Shown here: positions 32,986 through 40,922 of the stretch, in pieces | How the letters are laid out: each line of letters begins with the position of its first letter | Position numbering within the stretch: the first letter of the stretch is position 1 | Source: Streptomyces sp. NBC_00459 | Lineage (GTDB): Bacteria; Actinomycetota; Actinomycetes; Streptomycetales; Streptomycetaceae | DNA length: 64,000 nucleotides | Direction of reading: 5' to 3' | Assembly (NCBI RefSeq): GCF_036013955.1 | Contig: NZ_CP107903.1 | Coordinates: 5,456,001 to 5,520,000 of the forward strand | Position numbers and translations under genes: made by a program | The notes under the pieces: generated by a model | What the model saw: the letters and a program-made list of their open reading frames with translations, nothing else | Database searches by the model: none | Told to the model about the DNA's origin: nothing

Positions 32986-33957
32986 ATGCAACTGGATCTG
33001 AACCTGCTCACCGCTCTGGACGCCTTGCTGGAAGAGGGCAGTGTCGGTGGCGCCGCGGCCCGCCTGCACGTCACCGCACCGGCGATGAGCCGCTCCCTGG
33101 GCCGCATCCGCAAGGCCACCGGCGACCAGATCCTGGTCCGCGCCGGCCGCAGCATGGTGCCCACACCCCGGGCGCTGGCCCTCCGTGCCCAGGTCCACGC
33201 CCTCGTGCAGCAGGCCCACCAACTTCTGTCCGCACAGCAGGAACTCGACCTGGCGGCTCTGGAGCGGGTGTTCACCGTGCGCTGGCACGATGCCCTGACC
33301 GCCGCCTGCGGCACGGCCCTGATCACCGCTGTCCACCAGCGGGCCCCCGGCGTCCAACTGCGCCTGCCCGCCGAGTCCGGCACGGACAGCCCCGAGCTGC
33401 GGCGGGGTGAGGTCGACCTCGAATCCAGCTCCAGCCGGCCGACGCTCCCCGACATCCGGCACCGCCTCGTAGGCCGCGATCGGCTCGTCGTCGCCGTCCG
33501 CCCCGGTCACCCGCTCGCCGAAGGCCCGCTGAGCCTCGATCGCTACGCGGCCGCCGAACACCTCACCGTCTCCAGGCGCGGACGTCTGCGCGACCCGGTC
33601 GACGACGTCCTGGCGACGTGCGGACACGAGCGCCGCGTCGTCGCCGCCCTGCCCACCGTCGCCTTCGCGCTGCAACTCGCCCCGGGTACCGACCTGGTGC
33701 TCACCCTCCCCGACGCGGCCACCCGCGCCGCCCGGGACCAACTCGGCCTGATCACAGTGCCCTTGCCGCTCCAGATGCCCGCCATCCCGCTGTACCTCCT
33801 GTGGCACCAGCGCTACGACGACGACCGCGCCCACGCCTGGCTGCGCGACCTGGCCACCGAAACCGTCCAGGCACTGTTCGCCCCACCGGCCGATTCCCGG
33901 CTTCCCTCCGACTCCCGGCTTTCCTCGCCCTCCGAACCGGGCGGTGAGGACACCTGA
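32986..33957 (+). CDS. LysR family transcriptional regulator
   Basis: The protein has 323 residues. The N-terminal helix-turn-helix is clear (LNLLTALDALLEEGSVGGAAARLHVTAPAMSRSLGRIRKATG). The periplasmic-binding-like effector domain follows (RHRLVGRDRLVVAVRPGHPLA). The end has a Ser/Pro-rich DSRLPSDSRLSS tail. The start is ATG 32986; frame extension to 32905 runs through the promoter. It is divergent from the IMPase-like/F420-reductase-like pair, the standard layout for LysR activation of a neighbouring operon. The 137-bp divergent region is AT-rich. Confidence 0.9.
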   Translation: MQLDLNLLTALDALLEEGSVGGAAARLHVTAPAMSRSLGRIRKATGDQILVRAGRSMVPTPRALALRAQVHALVQQAHQLLSAQQELDLAALERVFTVRWHDALTAACGTALITAVHQRAPGVQLRLPAESGTDSPELRRGEVDLESSSSRPTLPDIRHRLVGRDRLVVAVRPGHPLAEGPLSLDRYAAAEHLTVSRRGRLRDPVDDVLATCGHERRVVAALPTVAFALQLAPGTDLVLTLPDAATRAARDQLGLITVPLPLQMPAIPLYLLWHQRYDDDRAHAWLRDLATETVQALFAPPADSRLPSDSRLSSPSEPGGEDT

Positions 33958-34012
33958 GGCGAACGGGCGACACCACGAACGGCGCCAACGAGTCGCGGAC
34001 GTACGTCGCCGC

Positions 34013-34471
34013 TCAGGCGCCGATGTCCAGTGCCGTCCCGTACGGCCGGTGGGTCCTCAGCCGGATCACGAGTCGGCGTTCGGCCACCAACCCCTCCAGA
34101 AAAGCCTGTTCGTCCTCCGGCCGGGCCGCCGCCGGGATCATCGCGAGCAACTCCCGCCCGACCGCGTCGCCCGGGACCGTCGTGACCTCGGATGCCTCCG
34201 CCTCGCCCTCCGCGACAGCGAACGACCACACGTCGCCGCCCGACACATGCAGCGCGGCCCGCGGGTCGCGTCGCAGATGCTTGACCTTGACGCGGTCGGC
34301 CGTGGTGGAGAACCGGACGATGCGGGTCTGCGGGTCCCAGCTGTAGACCATGGTCGTCAAGTGGGGATGACCACTGCGCTTGTTGGTGGCGAGCGTCCCG
34401 AACTGCTGCTTGCCCAGCAGGTCGGAGAGGGCTTCGTCGGACAGGGGGCGAGGTGCGGGGCCTTGGGTCAT
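34013..34471 (-). CDS. PPOX-class F420-dependent oxidoreductase family protein
   Basis: The protein has 152 residues of split-barrel fold. LLGKQQFGTLATNKRSGHPHLTTMVY and RFSTTADRVKVKHLRRDPRAALHV are the F420/FMN-binding stretches of Rv1155-like proteins. These use F420 or FMN to reduce a range of substrates. The start is ATG 34471; upstream in-frame sequence is not PPOX-like. It is convergent with the LysR gene. Proximity to the F420_oxidored-family gene at 31.3 kb is suggestive but they are not in one operon. Confidence 0.87.
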   Translation of the reverse strand: MTQGPAPRPLSDEALSDLLGKQQFGTLATNKRSGHPHLTTMVYSWDPQTRIVRFSTTADRVKVKHLRRDPRAALHVSGGDVWSFAVAEGEAEASEVTTVPGDAVGRELLAMIPAAARPEDEQAFLEGLVAERRLVIRLRTHRPYGTALDIGA

Positions 34472-34640
34472 GAACTGGGTAACTGCCCACCCAGAGCCCG
34501 GCATTCCGCCGCAGCCAGGATTCGGAAACCGGAAACGGCCCGTCTCCGCAAAGGTGACGAACCACCGGTGCCCGCCCCGTCGGCCGTTTACTGTACGTAT
34601 GTGCAGCACTGCGCAGCGCAGTCGGCCGAGGAGGAATTCT

Positions 34641-35180
34641 GTGTCATCGCCCTGCGACCCCCAGCACGCTCCCGTCGGCGATGTGGGCGCGGCACTCCTG
34701 GTGATCGACTCCCAGCTCAGGAGTGTCCACAGCGGCAGGACCGGGAGGGACCCCGAACAGCAGAAGCTGATCGACCAGTTCGCCGCGTCGTTGGGCCCCA
34801 AGGGAGCCCATGACCTGCTGGACGGCGCGTGCACCCTCATCTACATGTTCATGACCTGGCTGCGGAAGGCCCACGAGGAACACGACAAGGACGTCATCGA
34901 GTACGTGGTCCCCAACCTCGTGGCCTCGATGCGCATGATGCCCAAGAGCGTCCGCCCCGAGGCGATCCCCACCATGGCCGGCCTGGTCATCGCCGCGGGC
35001 ACCGGCCTGAGTCCCAACCTGTGGCGCAAGCAGTACGGAGACTGGACCGAGAAGGAGATGACTCCCCTGGAAGCCACCGCCTTCCTGCTCGCGGAACACA
35101 TCAACCGCATCACCGACGACCCCGACTTCGCCACCCGCATGATCAGCGAGGCTCTGTCCCGGTCGGTCGACGAAGGCTGA
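34641..35180 (+). CDS. Protein of unknown function, all-helical
   Basis: The protein has 179 residues starting at GTG 34641, which has GAGGAGG 6 bp upstream. It is predicted mostly helical: KLIDQFAASLGPKGAHDLLDGACTLIYMFMTWLRKAHEEHDKD, and PTMAGLVIAAGTGLSPNLWRKQYGDW. It contains no signal peptide, and the single hydrophobic stretch (CTLIYMFMTWL) is too short to be sure of a membrane span. I do not recognise the family. It is followed by another unrecognised gene after about 110 bp. Confidence 0.65.
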   Translation: MSSPCDPQHAPVGDVGAALLVIDSQLRSVHSGRTGRDPEQQKLIDQFAASLGPKGAHDLLDGACTLIYMFMTWLRKAHEEHDKDVIEYVVPNLVASMRMMPKSVRPEAIPTMAGLVIAAGTGLSPNLWRKQYGDWTEKEMTPLEATAFLLAEHINRITDDPDFATRMISEALSRSVDEG

Positions 35181-35288
35181 GTGCCCCTGGCGAGGCGTTG
35201 GCGCCGTACATGGTGAGCGCCGATGTCAGTCCCGTCCTCTACATTGGCGCCGCCCTCACAAGGAGGGCGCGGGGGAGAGGGGTGCGCG

Positions 35289-35762
35289 ATGGGTGCGAGT
35301 GGCTGGGACTACGTGACTCCGTTCGACGGCAGTGTCGAACGAGCGCTGGAACGCCTGCACGAGCAGGTGTTCCAGGAGGACCACGGCGACGACGACGCGT
35401 ACAAGACGCTGGAAGACCTCTACGCGGACGAGGAGTTGGGGGAGGAGGGCACCCACTCGATCCTCGACATCGAGCGAGTGGTGCACACGACCAAGCCTCC
35501 TTCCGGCGACAGGGCAGAGGATTTCGGGACCCTGCGCCCCCTCGCGCCCGACCGCACGGCCCATCACTTCGGCACAGGTCGCCCGACGCCCGAACAGTTC
35601 CAGGCGCGGCTCGACGAGGGGTACGGGGCGATCGGCGGGCAAACGGATCCCAAGGGGCACCTGATCGACGAGTGCCAGATGCGATGGACGGGCCTGTACG
35701 TCGTCCTGTACACCGGCGACGAGCCGACCCACCTGGGCATCTTCGGCTGCTCAGGCGACTGA
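35289..35762 (+). CDS. Acidic protein of unknown function
   Basis: The protein has 157 residues, strongly acidic in its first half (VFQEDHGDDDAYKTLEDLYADEELGEEGTHSIL). It ends MRWTGLYVVLYTGDEPTHLGIFGCSGD. The WDYVTPFDG opening and the C-terminal beta-rich block look like a compact soluble domain. The start is ATG 35289 (MGASGWDYV), preceded by GGGGAGAGGGG. No family is recognised. Possibly an immunity or toxin-neutralising protein, but nothing nearby proves it. Confidence 0.6.
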   Translation: MGASGWDYVTPFDGSVERALERLHEQVFQEDHGDDDAYKTLEDLYADEELGEEGTHSILDIERVVHTTKPPSGDRAEDFGTLRPLAPDRTAHHFGTGRPTPEQFQARLDEGYGAIGGQTDPKGHLIDECQMRWTGLYVVLYTGDEPTHLGIFGCSGD

Positions 35763-35807
35763 CCCGGCAAGCCGGCGGCGAGCGGCCGGACCGCGCCCGA
35801 TGCCAGG

Positions 35808-36647
35808 TCAGCCGGCCGCCGGCTTCTCCCACACCGACACGTGCTTCGTGCTCTCGCTCGTGAACGGCTCCCGCGTCCACCCGTCCCACCGCTCGCGCAG
35901 TCGCATCCCGGCCAGCCGGGCCATCAGATCCAGCTCGGACGGCCACACGTACCGGAACGGAATCGAGCGGTACGATCCGCGGCCGTCCACCACCTCGACG
36001 TAGTTCGAGCTGGTCGCCTGGGTGGCGATGTCGTACACGTCGAAGGCCCAGCGCGTCGGGCTCGTGTGGAACGGTACGACGTTCTGCCCGGCCGGCAGCC
36101 TGCGCAGCTCGGGCACCAGGACCTCGACGACGAACGTCCCGCCGGGCGCCAGCTGCGCCGCGACATTGCGGAAGCACGCCACCTGCGCCTCCTGCGAGGT
36201 CAGGTTCATGATCGTGTTGTAGACGAGGTAGGCGACCGAGAAGTCCCCGTCCGTCGTCCCGGCCCTCGTCGCCGAGAAGTCCCCGATCGTCACCCCGATG
36301 GCGTCCCCGCCCTGCTTGGCCCGCAGCCGGGCCACCATCGCCCGGGACATGTCGATCCCGTGCACCTCGACCCCGCGCCGCGCCAACGGCAACGCGATAC
36401 GTCCCGTGCCGATGCCGAGTTCGAGGGCCCGACCGTCACCGGCCGACCCGGCCAACCCGGCCAACCCGGCCAGGAAATCGGCCGCCGGTTCGATCGCGGC
36501 GGGCGTGAACATGTGGGAGGTGGGGTCGTCGTACCCCGCGGCCACCGGTTCTCCGAAGTAGCCGTCCTCGCCTTCGCCGTCGCGATGGCCGTCGTCGTTG
36601 TCGTCTGCGGCTCGGCCTTGGTCGGAACCGGCGTCTGAGGCAGTCAC
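35808..36647 (-). CDS. Class I SAM-dependent methyltransferase
   Basis: The protein has 279 residues, GTG start. Motif I is ALELGIGTGRIALPLARRG, then GIDMSRAMVARL, DFSVAYLVYNTIMNL and LAPGGTFVVEVLVPELRRLP. The N-terminal 35 residues are acidic and low-complexity (DDNDDGHRDGEGEDG), and a GLAGLAGSAG repeat precedes motif I, encoded by tandem 9-bp repeats. It resembles the methyltransferases acting on small molecules. It is divergent from the operon beginning at 36.86 kb; substrate unknown. Confidence 0.87.
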   Translation of the reverse strand: MTASDAGSDQGRAADDNDDGHRDGEGEDGYFGEPVAAGYDDPTSHMFTPAAIEPAADFLAGLAGLAGSAGDGRALELGIGTGRIALPLARRGVEVHGIDMSRAMVARLRAKQGGDAIGVTIGDFSATRAGTTDGDFSVAYLVYNTIMNLTSQEAQVACFRNVAAQLAPGGTFVVEVLVPELRRLPAGQNVVPFHTSPTRWAFDVYDIATQATSSNYVEVVDGRGSYRSIPFRYVWPSELDLMARLAGMRLRERWDGWTREPFTSESTKHVSVWEKPAAG

Positions 36648-36855
36648 CGGGGGACCGTACTGCGGGGCACGACCGCACCGCATCCGAATTCGGCAGTGGA
36701 ACGACCGGGACGACTGAGCCGAGGTCCACCCGCCCCGACGACCTTGTTCAATGCAAGCACGCTTGCTTGTTTCTGGTCGCGCTGCCATCCTTCAAGAACG
36801 GACCGCACCACGCCGCAACGCCCGGCACGCCGTCGTGCCCGAAAGGAAGCGCCTC

Positions 36856-37659
36856 GTGTCCGACCCGTCGGCCGTCATCGACGACATGTGTCAGGAGGGC
36901 GCCCAACTCGACCACCTGGTCGCCGAGTTGAGTGCCGAGCAGTGGGCCCTCGACACCCCCGCCCCCACCTGGACCGTCGCCCACCAGATCGCACACCTCG
37001 CCTGGACCGACCACTCCTCCGTGCTGGCCGTGACCGACCGGGCCGCCTTCGACCGCGAGGTGGAGAACGCGCTGACCTCGCCGGGGGACTTCGTGGACAA
37101 CGGCGCCGAGGAGTGGGCGAAGAAGCCGCCCGCGCGGTTGCTGGCGGACTGGCGGGCCGGGCGCGAGGCTCTGGCGGAGGCCCTGCGCGCGGCACCCGAC
37201 GGGGCACGGTTCCCCTGGTACGGGCCGCCGATGTCCACCGCCTCCATGGCGACCGCCCGGCTGATGGAGACCTGGGCCCACGGCCTGGACGTGGCCGACG
37301 CGCTGGGCGTGCCCCGGATCGCCCCCACCGCGCGCCTCCGGCACATCGCCCGACTCGGTGTCCGCACCCGAGACTTCGCGTTCGGCGTGCACGGGATGGC
37401 TCCGCCGTTCGACGAGTTTCGCGTGGAACTCGTCGGACCGGCAGGGGAGTTGTGGACGTACGGTCCGGAGGACCCGAAGCACGCGGTCGGCCGCGTCACC
37501 GGCCCCGCCCTCGACTTCTGCCTCCTCGTCACCCAGCGCGCCCACCGCACCGACCTCGCCCTGCACGCCGAAGGCGACGACGCCGACCGATGGCTCGACA
37601 TCGCCCAGGCCTTCGCGGGACCGCCGGGCAACGGACGCGCACCGAAGGGGACCACGTGA
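36856..37659 (+). CDS. TIGR03084 family (DinB/MDMPI-like) metal-binding protein
   Basis: The protein has 267 residues. TWTVAHQIAHLAWTDHSS supplies the helix-bundle metal ligands (His pair) and a third His lies in ETWAHGLDVADALG; the C-terminal part fits the MDMPI_C fold. This is the actinobacterial TIGR03084 family related to mycothiol-dependent maleylpyruvate isomerase. The start is GTG 36856, with AAAGGAAG upstream. Its stop overlaps the start of the DUF1446 gene (TGATG). It therefore heads the acyl-CoA catabolic operon. Mycothiol use is inferred from family. Confidence 0.87.
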   Translation: MSDPSAVIDDMCQEGAQLDHLVAELSAEQWALDTPAPTWTVAHQIAHLAWTDHSSVLAVTDRAAFDREVENALTSPGDFVDNGAEEWAKKPPARLLADWRAGREALAEALRAAPDGARFPWYGPPMSTASMATARLMETWAHGLDVADALGVPRIAPTARLRHIARLGVRTRDFAFGVHGMAPPFDEFRVELVGPAGELWTYGPEDPKHAVGRVTGPALDFCLLVTQRAHRTDLALHAEGDDADRWLDIAQAFAGPPGNGRAPKGTT

Positions 37660-39389
37660 TGACGGCTCCCCGGAGTCACCGGCCGCCCCTCCGCATAGGC
37701 AACGCCTCCGGCTTCTACGGCGACCGTTTCGACGCCATGCGCGAGATGCTCACCGGTGGTCGACTCGACGTCCTCACCGGCGACTACCTCGCCGAACTGA
37801 CCATGCTCATCCTGGGCCGCGACCGCATCAAGAACCCGTCGGACCCCTCGGCCGGGTACGCCCGCACCTTTCTGCGCCAGCTGGAGGAGTGCCTCGGGCT
37901 CGCCCATGAGCGCGGGGTACGGATCGTCGCCAACGCCGGTGGCCTCAACCCGGCGGGCCTCGCGGAGAACGTCAGGAAACTCGCCGACCGACTCGGGATC
38001 CCCGCCCGCGTGGCTCACGTCGAGGGCGACGACCTCACCGCCATGCACCCCAACAGCCTTGCCGCACACGCCTACCTGGGCGCCTTCGGCATAGCCGCCT
38101 GTCTGCGCGAGGGCGCGGACGTCGTCGTCACCGGCCGGGTCACCGACGCGGCCCTCGTCGCCGGGCCGGCCGCCGCCCACTTCGGCTGGGGACCGGCGGA
38201 CCACGACCGGCTCGCGGGCGCGGTGGTCGCCGGGCATGTGCTGGAGTGCGGTACGCAGGCCACCGGCGGCAACTACGCCTTCTTCGCCGAGCACATGGGC
38301 CAGGACCGCGGCATCCTGCGCCACCCCGGCTTCCCCCTCGCCGAGATCCACTCCGACGGCACGAGCGTCATCACCAAGCACCCCGACACCGGCGGCGTCG
38401 TCGACATCGGCACGGTCACCGCCCAACTCCTGTACGAGACACAGGGCGCCCGGTACGCCGGCCCCGACGTCACCGCCCGCCTCGACACCGTCCGCCTCAC
38501 CCAGGACGGCCCCGACCGGGTACGTATCCACGGCGTACGAGGTGAAGCGCCCCCGCCCACCCTCAAGTTGGGCCTCAACCGGCTCGGCGGATTCCGCAAC
38601 GAGGTCACGTTCGTCCTCACCGGGCTCGACATCGAGCACAAGGCCGCGCTCGTCCGGGACCAGTTGGAAAGCGTGATCTGCGCGGCCAAGTCCCGCCCAG
38701 CCGAGGTGACTTGGACCCTCGCCCGCACCGACCACCCCGACGCGCCCACCGAGGAGACCGCCAGCGCCCTGCTCCGGCTCGTCGTCCGCGACCCGGACCA
38801 GAACACCGTGGGCCGCACCCTCAGCGGCGCCGCCGTCGAACTCGCCCTCGCCAGCTACCCCGGGTTCCATGTCCTGGCGCCTCCGGGAAAGGGTGCCCCC
38901 TACGGGATCTTCGAGGCGGAGTACGTCCCGCAGGACGCCGTGGACCACGTGGCCGTCCTGGACGACGGACGCCGGATCCCCGTACCGCCGCCGCACGACA
39001 CCCTCGTACTCGACGAGCAGCCGAAACCGCCCCTGCCCGACCCCCTGCGACCCGGCCCGGCCCGACGAGCCCCCCTCGGCCTGCTGGCCGGTGCCCGCAG
39101 TGGCGACAAGGGCGGCAACGCCAACGTCGGTGTCTGGGTGCGCACGGACGAGGCCTGGCGCTGGCTCGCGCACACCCTCACCGTCGCCCGATTCCGCGAA
39201 CTGCTCCCGGAGACCGCCGACTTGACCGTCGTACGACACGTCCTCCCGCACCTCCGCGCCCTCAACTTCACCGTCGAGGGCATCCTCGGCGAGGGCGTCG
39301 CCGCGCAGCACCGCTTCGATCCGCAGGCCAAGGCGCTCGGCGAATGGCTGCGCTCCCGGCACCTCGACATACCGGAGGCCCTCCTTTGA
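37659..39389 (+). CDS. DUF1446/AtuA-like protein, 3' end replaced by IS
   Basis: The protein has 576 residues. The DUF1446 (AtuA) N-terminal part includes IGNASGFYGDRFDAMREML, GVRIVANAGGLNPAGLAENV and CGTQATGGNYAFFAEHM; the C-terminal part contains LLAGARSGDKGGNANVGVW of the AtuA-associated domain. Family knowledge: AtuA belongs to acyclic terpene/branched-acid degradation clusters next to an acyl-CoA carboxylase, as here. The last codon and stop (CTT TGA) are formed by the right end of the second IS element. The original end is inferred to be ...FGGVR-stop overlapping the carboxyltransferase start at 40923. The loss is only about six residues. Confidence 0.88.
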   Translation: MTAPRSHRPPLRIGNASGFYGDRFDAMREMLTGGRLDVLTGDYLAELTMLILGRDRIKNPSDPSAGYARTFLRQLEECLGLAHERGVRIVANAGGLNPAGLAENVRKLADRLGIPARVAHVEGDDLTAMHPNSLAAHAYLGAFGIAACLREGADVVVTGRVTDAALVAGPAAAHFGWGPADHDRLAGAVVAGHVLECGTQATGGNYAFFAEHMGQDRGILRHPGFPLAEIHSDGTSVITKHPDTGGVVDIGTVTAQLLYETQGARYAGPDVTARLDTVRLTQDGPDRVRIHGVRGEAPPPTLKLGLNRLGGFRNEVTFVLTGLDIEHKAALVRDQLESVICAAKSRPAEVTWTLARTDHPDAPTEETASALLRLVVRDPDQNTVGRTLSGAAVELALASYPGFHVLAPPGKGAPYGIFEAEYVPQDAVDHVAVLDDGRRIPVPPPHDTLVLDEQPKPPLPDPLRPGPARRAPLGLLAGARSGDKGGNANVGVWVRTDEAWRWLAHTLTVARFRELLPETADLTVVRHVLPHLRALNFTVEGILGEGVAAQHRFDPQAKALGEWLRSRHLDIPEALL

Positions 39390-40629
39390 ATCCTCCTCTC
39401 CCCTTAAGGGAGGGGATTCCTGGCTCACGTTGGCTGTGGACCGGCGGTCCAGCGGCTCTTACACGATCAGCACCAGCCGGGTTGAGACCAGCCCGGACGA
39501 GCATCACGCGGGCGGAGTTCTTGTCCCTGGGGGACTCGGCTCCGCATGCGGTGCAGGCGTAGGTTCGTTCTGAGAGGGGCAGTGCGTGCTTGGTTCTCGC
39601 TCCGCACTGTGCGCAGTCCATGGTGGTGTGCGCGGGGTGTACGAGGTGCAGTTCACGGCCGTGCTTGCGGGCCATGTGGATCAGCGCCTGCTTGGTGGCA
39701 CCGATCGCCGCGTCGGTGGCTTTGCGGGCCATGGTGGACTTGGCGAGGAACTTCGGGCGGAAGTCCTCGACCGCGAGGCGGTCATGGTCGGTCACAACTT
39801 TCTTCGCCCACTTGCGTCCGGTGTCCTCCCGCTGCCGGGTGACCTTCTTGTGCAGCTTCGCGGCCTGCCGCTTCGCCTCCTGGTAGCCCTTCGATCCGGC
39901 CTGTCCGCGCTTGGGTTTCCTACGGGCCATCTGCTGCTGGTAGCGGGCCAGTCGGGCGGCGGCACTCTTGCCGTGCTGGGCATGGGGGAGGTCGTGGGTG
40001 TCGCTGGTGGTGGTCGCGGTCTCCTTGACGCCCCAGTCGATGCCGATGTCCCGCCCGGTGGCGGGCAGAGCTTCGGTGGTCGTCGCCACGACGAACGAGG
40101 CGTACCAGTGGCCGAGGCTGTCGCGGTAGACGCGGACGGAGGACGGCGGCTTGGGCAGGTCCCGCGACCACACCACGCTGAGCACGATCCCGCCCGCCAG
40201 GTGCAGACGACCGTTCTTGAGGCGGAACCCGCGCTGCGTGTAGTTCAGGCTCGGGTCGACCGTGTGCTTCTTCTTGCACTTTGGCATACCCGCCCGCTGC
40301 CACTGCGGCAACTGGGCCTTGATGTCCTTCAGTGCTTTCGCGCGGGATGTGGCGAAGTCGCGGATGATCTGTTGCTGCGGGACGCTGCTGCCCTCACGCA
40401 GCCACGCATTCGCGGCGCGGGCCTCGGTCAGCATCTTGTCCAGCCGGGCTGGGCCGCACTTCTCGCCCTCGGCGTGGGACTTCTTCGAGCGGGCGCAGCA
40501 CTCGTTCCAGATCCACCGGCACCGCGCCCACTCGGCACCCAGACCGGCACAGGCAGTCGACGACACACGCAGCCGGAAGGTGTACCGGGCATGGCCGACA
40601 TCATCCTTCTGTCTTTTTACTGTCGTCAT
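39268..40629 (-). CDS. tnpB: TnpB RNA-guided endonuclease with host-encoded C-terminal tail
   Basis: The protein has 453 residues. The RuvC residues are D198 (DIGIDWGVKETATTT), E288 (LAVEDFRPKFL) and D369 (SPRDKNSARVM); the zinc ribbon uses C339/C342 and C359/C362. It differs clearly from the first TnpB, so the two elements are separate lineages. The reading frame has no stop inside the element: after about residue 414 it continues some 39 residues (KGGPPVCRGAGS...) read from the antisense strand of the DUF1446 gene. The tail is Arg/Ala/Pro-rich and probably irrelevant to nuclease activity. Confidence 0.9.
   Translation of the reverse strand: MTTVKRQKDDVGHARYTFRLRVSSTACAGLGAEWARCRWIWNECCARSKKSHAEGEKCGPARLDKMLTEARAANAWLREGSSVPQQQIIRDFATSRAKALKDIKAQLPQWQRAGMPKCKKKHTVDPSLNYTQRGFRLKNGRLHLAGGIVLSVVWSRDLPKPPSSVRVYRDSLGHWYASFVVATTTEALPATGRDIGIDWGVKETATTTSDTHDLPHAQHGKSAAARLARYQQQMARRKPKRGQAGSKGYQEAKRQAAKLHKKVTRQREDTGRKWAKKVVTDHDRLAVEDFRPKFLAKSTMARKATDAAIGATKQALIHMARKHGRELHLVHPAHTTMDCAQCGARTKHALPLSERTYACTACGAESPRDKNSARVMLVRAGLNPAGADRVRAAGPPVHSQREPGIPSLKGRGGFKGGPPVCRGAGSAAIRRAPWPADRSGAARRRPRRGCPRR
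39386..39600 (-). ncRNA. Predicted guide RNA of second TnpB element
   Basis: By analogy with characterised TnpB systems, an RNA overlapping the tnpB 3' end should finish at the terminal hairpin and TCAA. The guide read from the flank would begin AGGAGGGCCTCCGGTATGTC (39385 downward), antisense to the DUF1446 gene end. The 5' limit is a guess. Confidence 0.38.
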
Positions 40630-40679
40630 GACGTCAAATGTATGGCAACTGTCCGTGCTTATGCAACTACAATGGCGGT

Positions 40680-40838
40680 ATGGATGAAGAGAAGCGCATC
40701 ACTGTCCGGCTCCCGGCCGAGCTCCACGAACGCCTGGCCGGTCAGGCGAAGCGGGACCGCAGGTCGGTCAACGGAGAGATCGTGCACCTCCTGGAGGTCG
40801 CCCTTGCTGATCCGTCGGTGGGCGGCGATTCGCGCTGA
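40680..40838 (+). CDS. Arc-like ribbon-helix-helix protein inside the IS element
   Basis: The protein has 52 residues: EEKRITVRLPAELHERLAGQ opens the RHH strand and first helix, and RSVNGEIVHLLEVAL is the second. It is divergent from tnpB with a 50-bp gap, inside the inferred element ends. TACAAT lies 6 bp before the ATG, so the mRNA is probably leaderless. TGACGTCA, a perfect 8-bp palindrome overlapping the tnpB start, is a candidate binding site. It may repress tnpB; this is inference from layout. Confidence 0.75.
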   Translation: MDEEKRITVRLPAELHERLAGQAKRDRRSVNGEIVHLLEVALADPSVGGDSR

Positions 40839-40922
40839 CGACGATTCGCCTCTCCCCGTCCCGCTCTGCGAGGGCTGCATACCCGCACGGCTTGCGGGTC
40901 GTGGCATTTTCGGAGGAGTTCG

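Larger units (their letters stand above)
39386..40907 (-). mobile_element. TnpB-only IS605-superfamily element with Arc-like passenger
   Basis: The element contains tnpB but no tnpA, plus a small ribbon-helix-helix gene divergent from tnpB. The right end on the minus strand finishes GGAGAGGAGGATTCAA, ending in TCAA like the first element. The left end is placed near 40907, about 8 bases outside a hairpin (ACCCGC...GTGCGGGT). That boundary restores the DUF1446 reading frame to a stop overlapping the carboxyltransferase GTG. Such elements depend on a TnpA supplied in trans, possibly the one at 26.6 kb if the ends are compatible. Confidence 0.78.
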
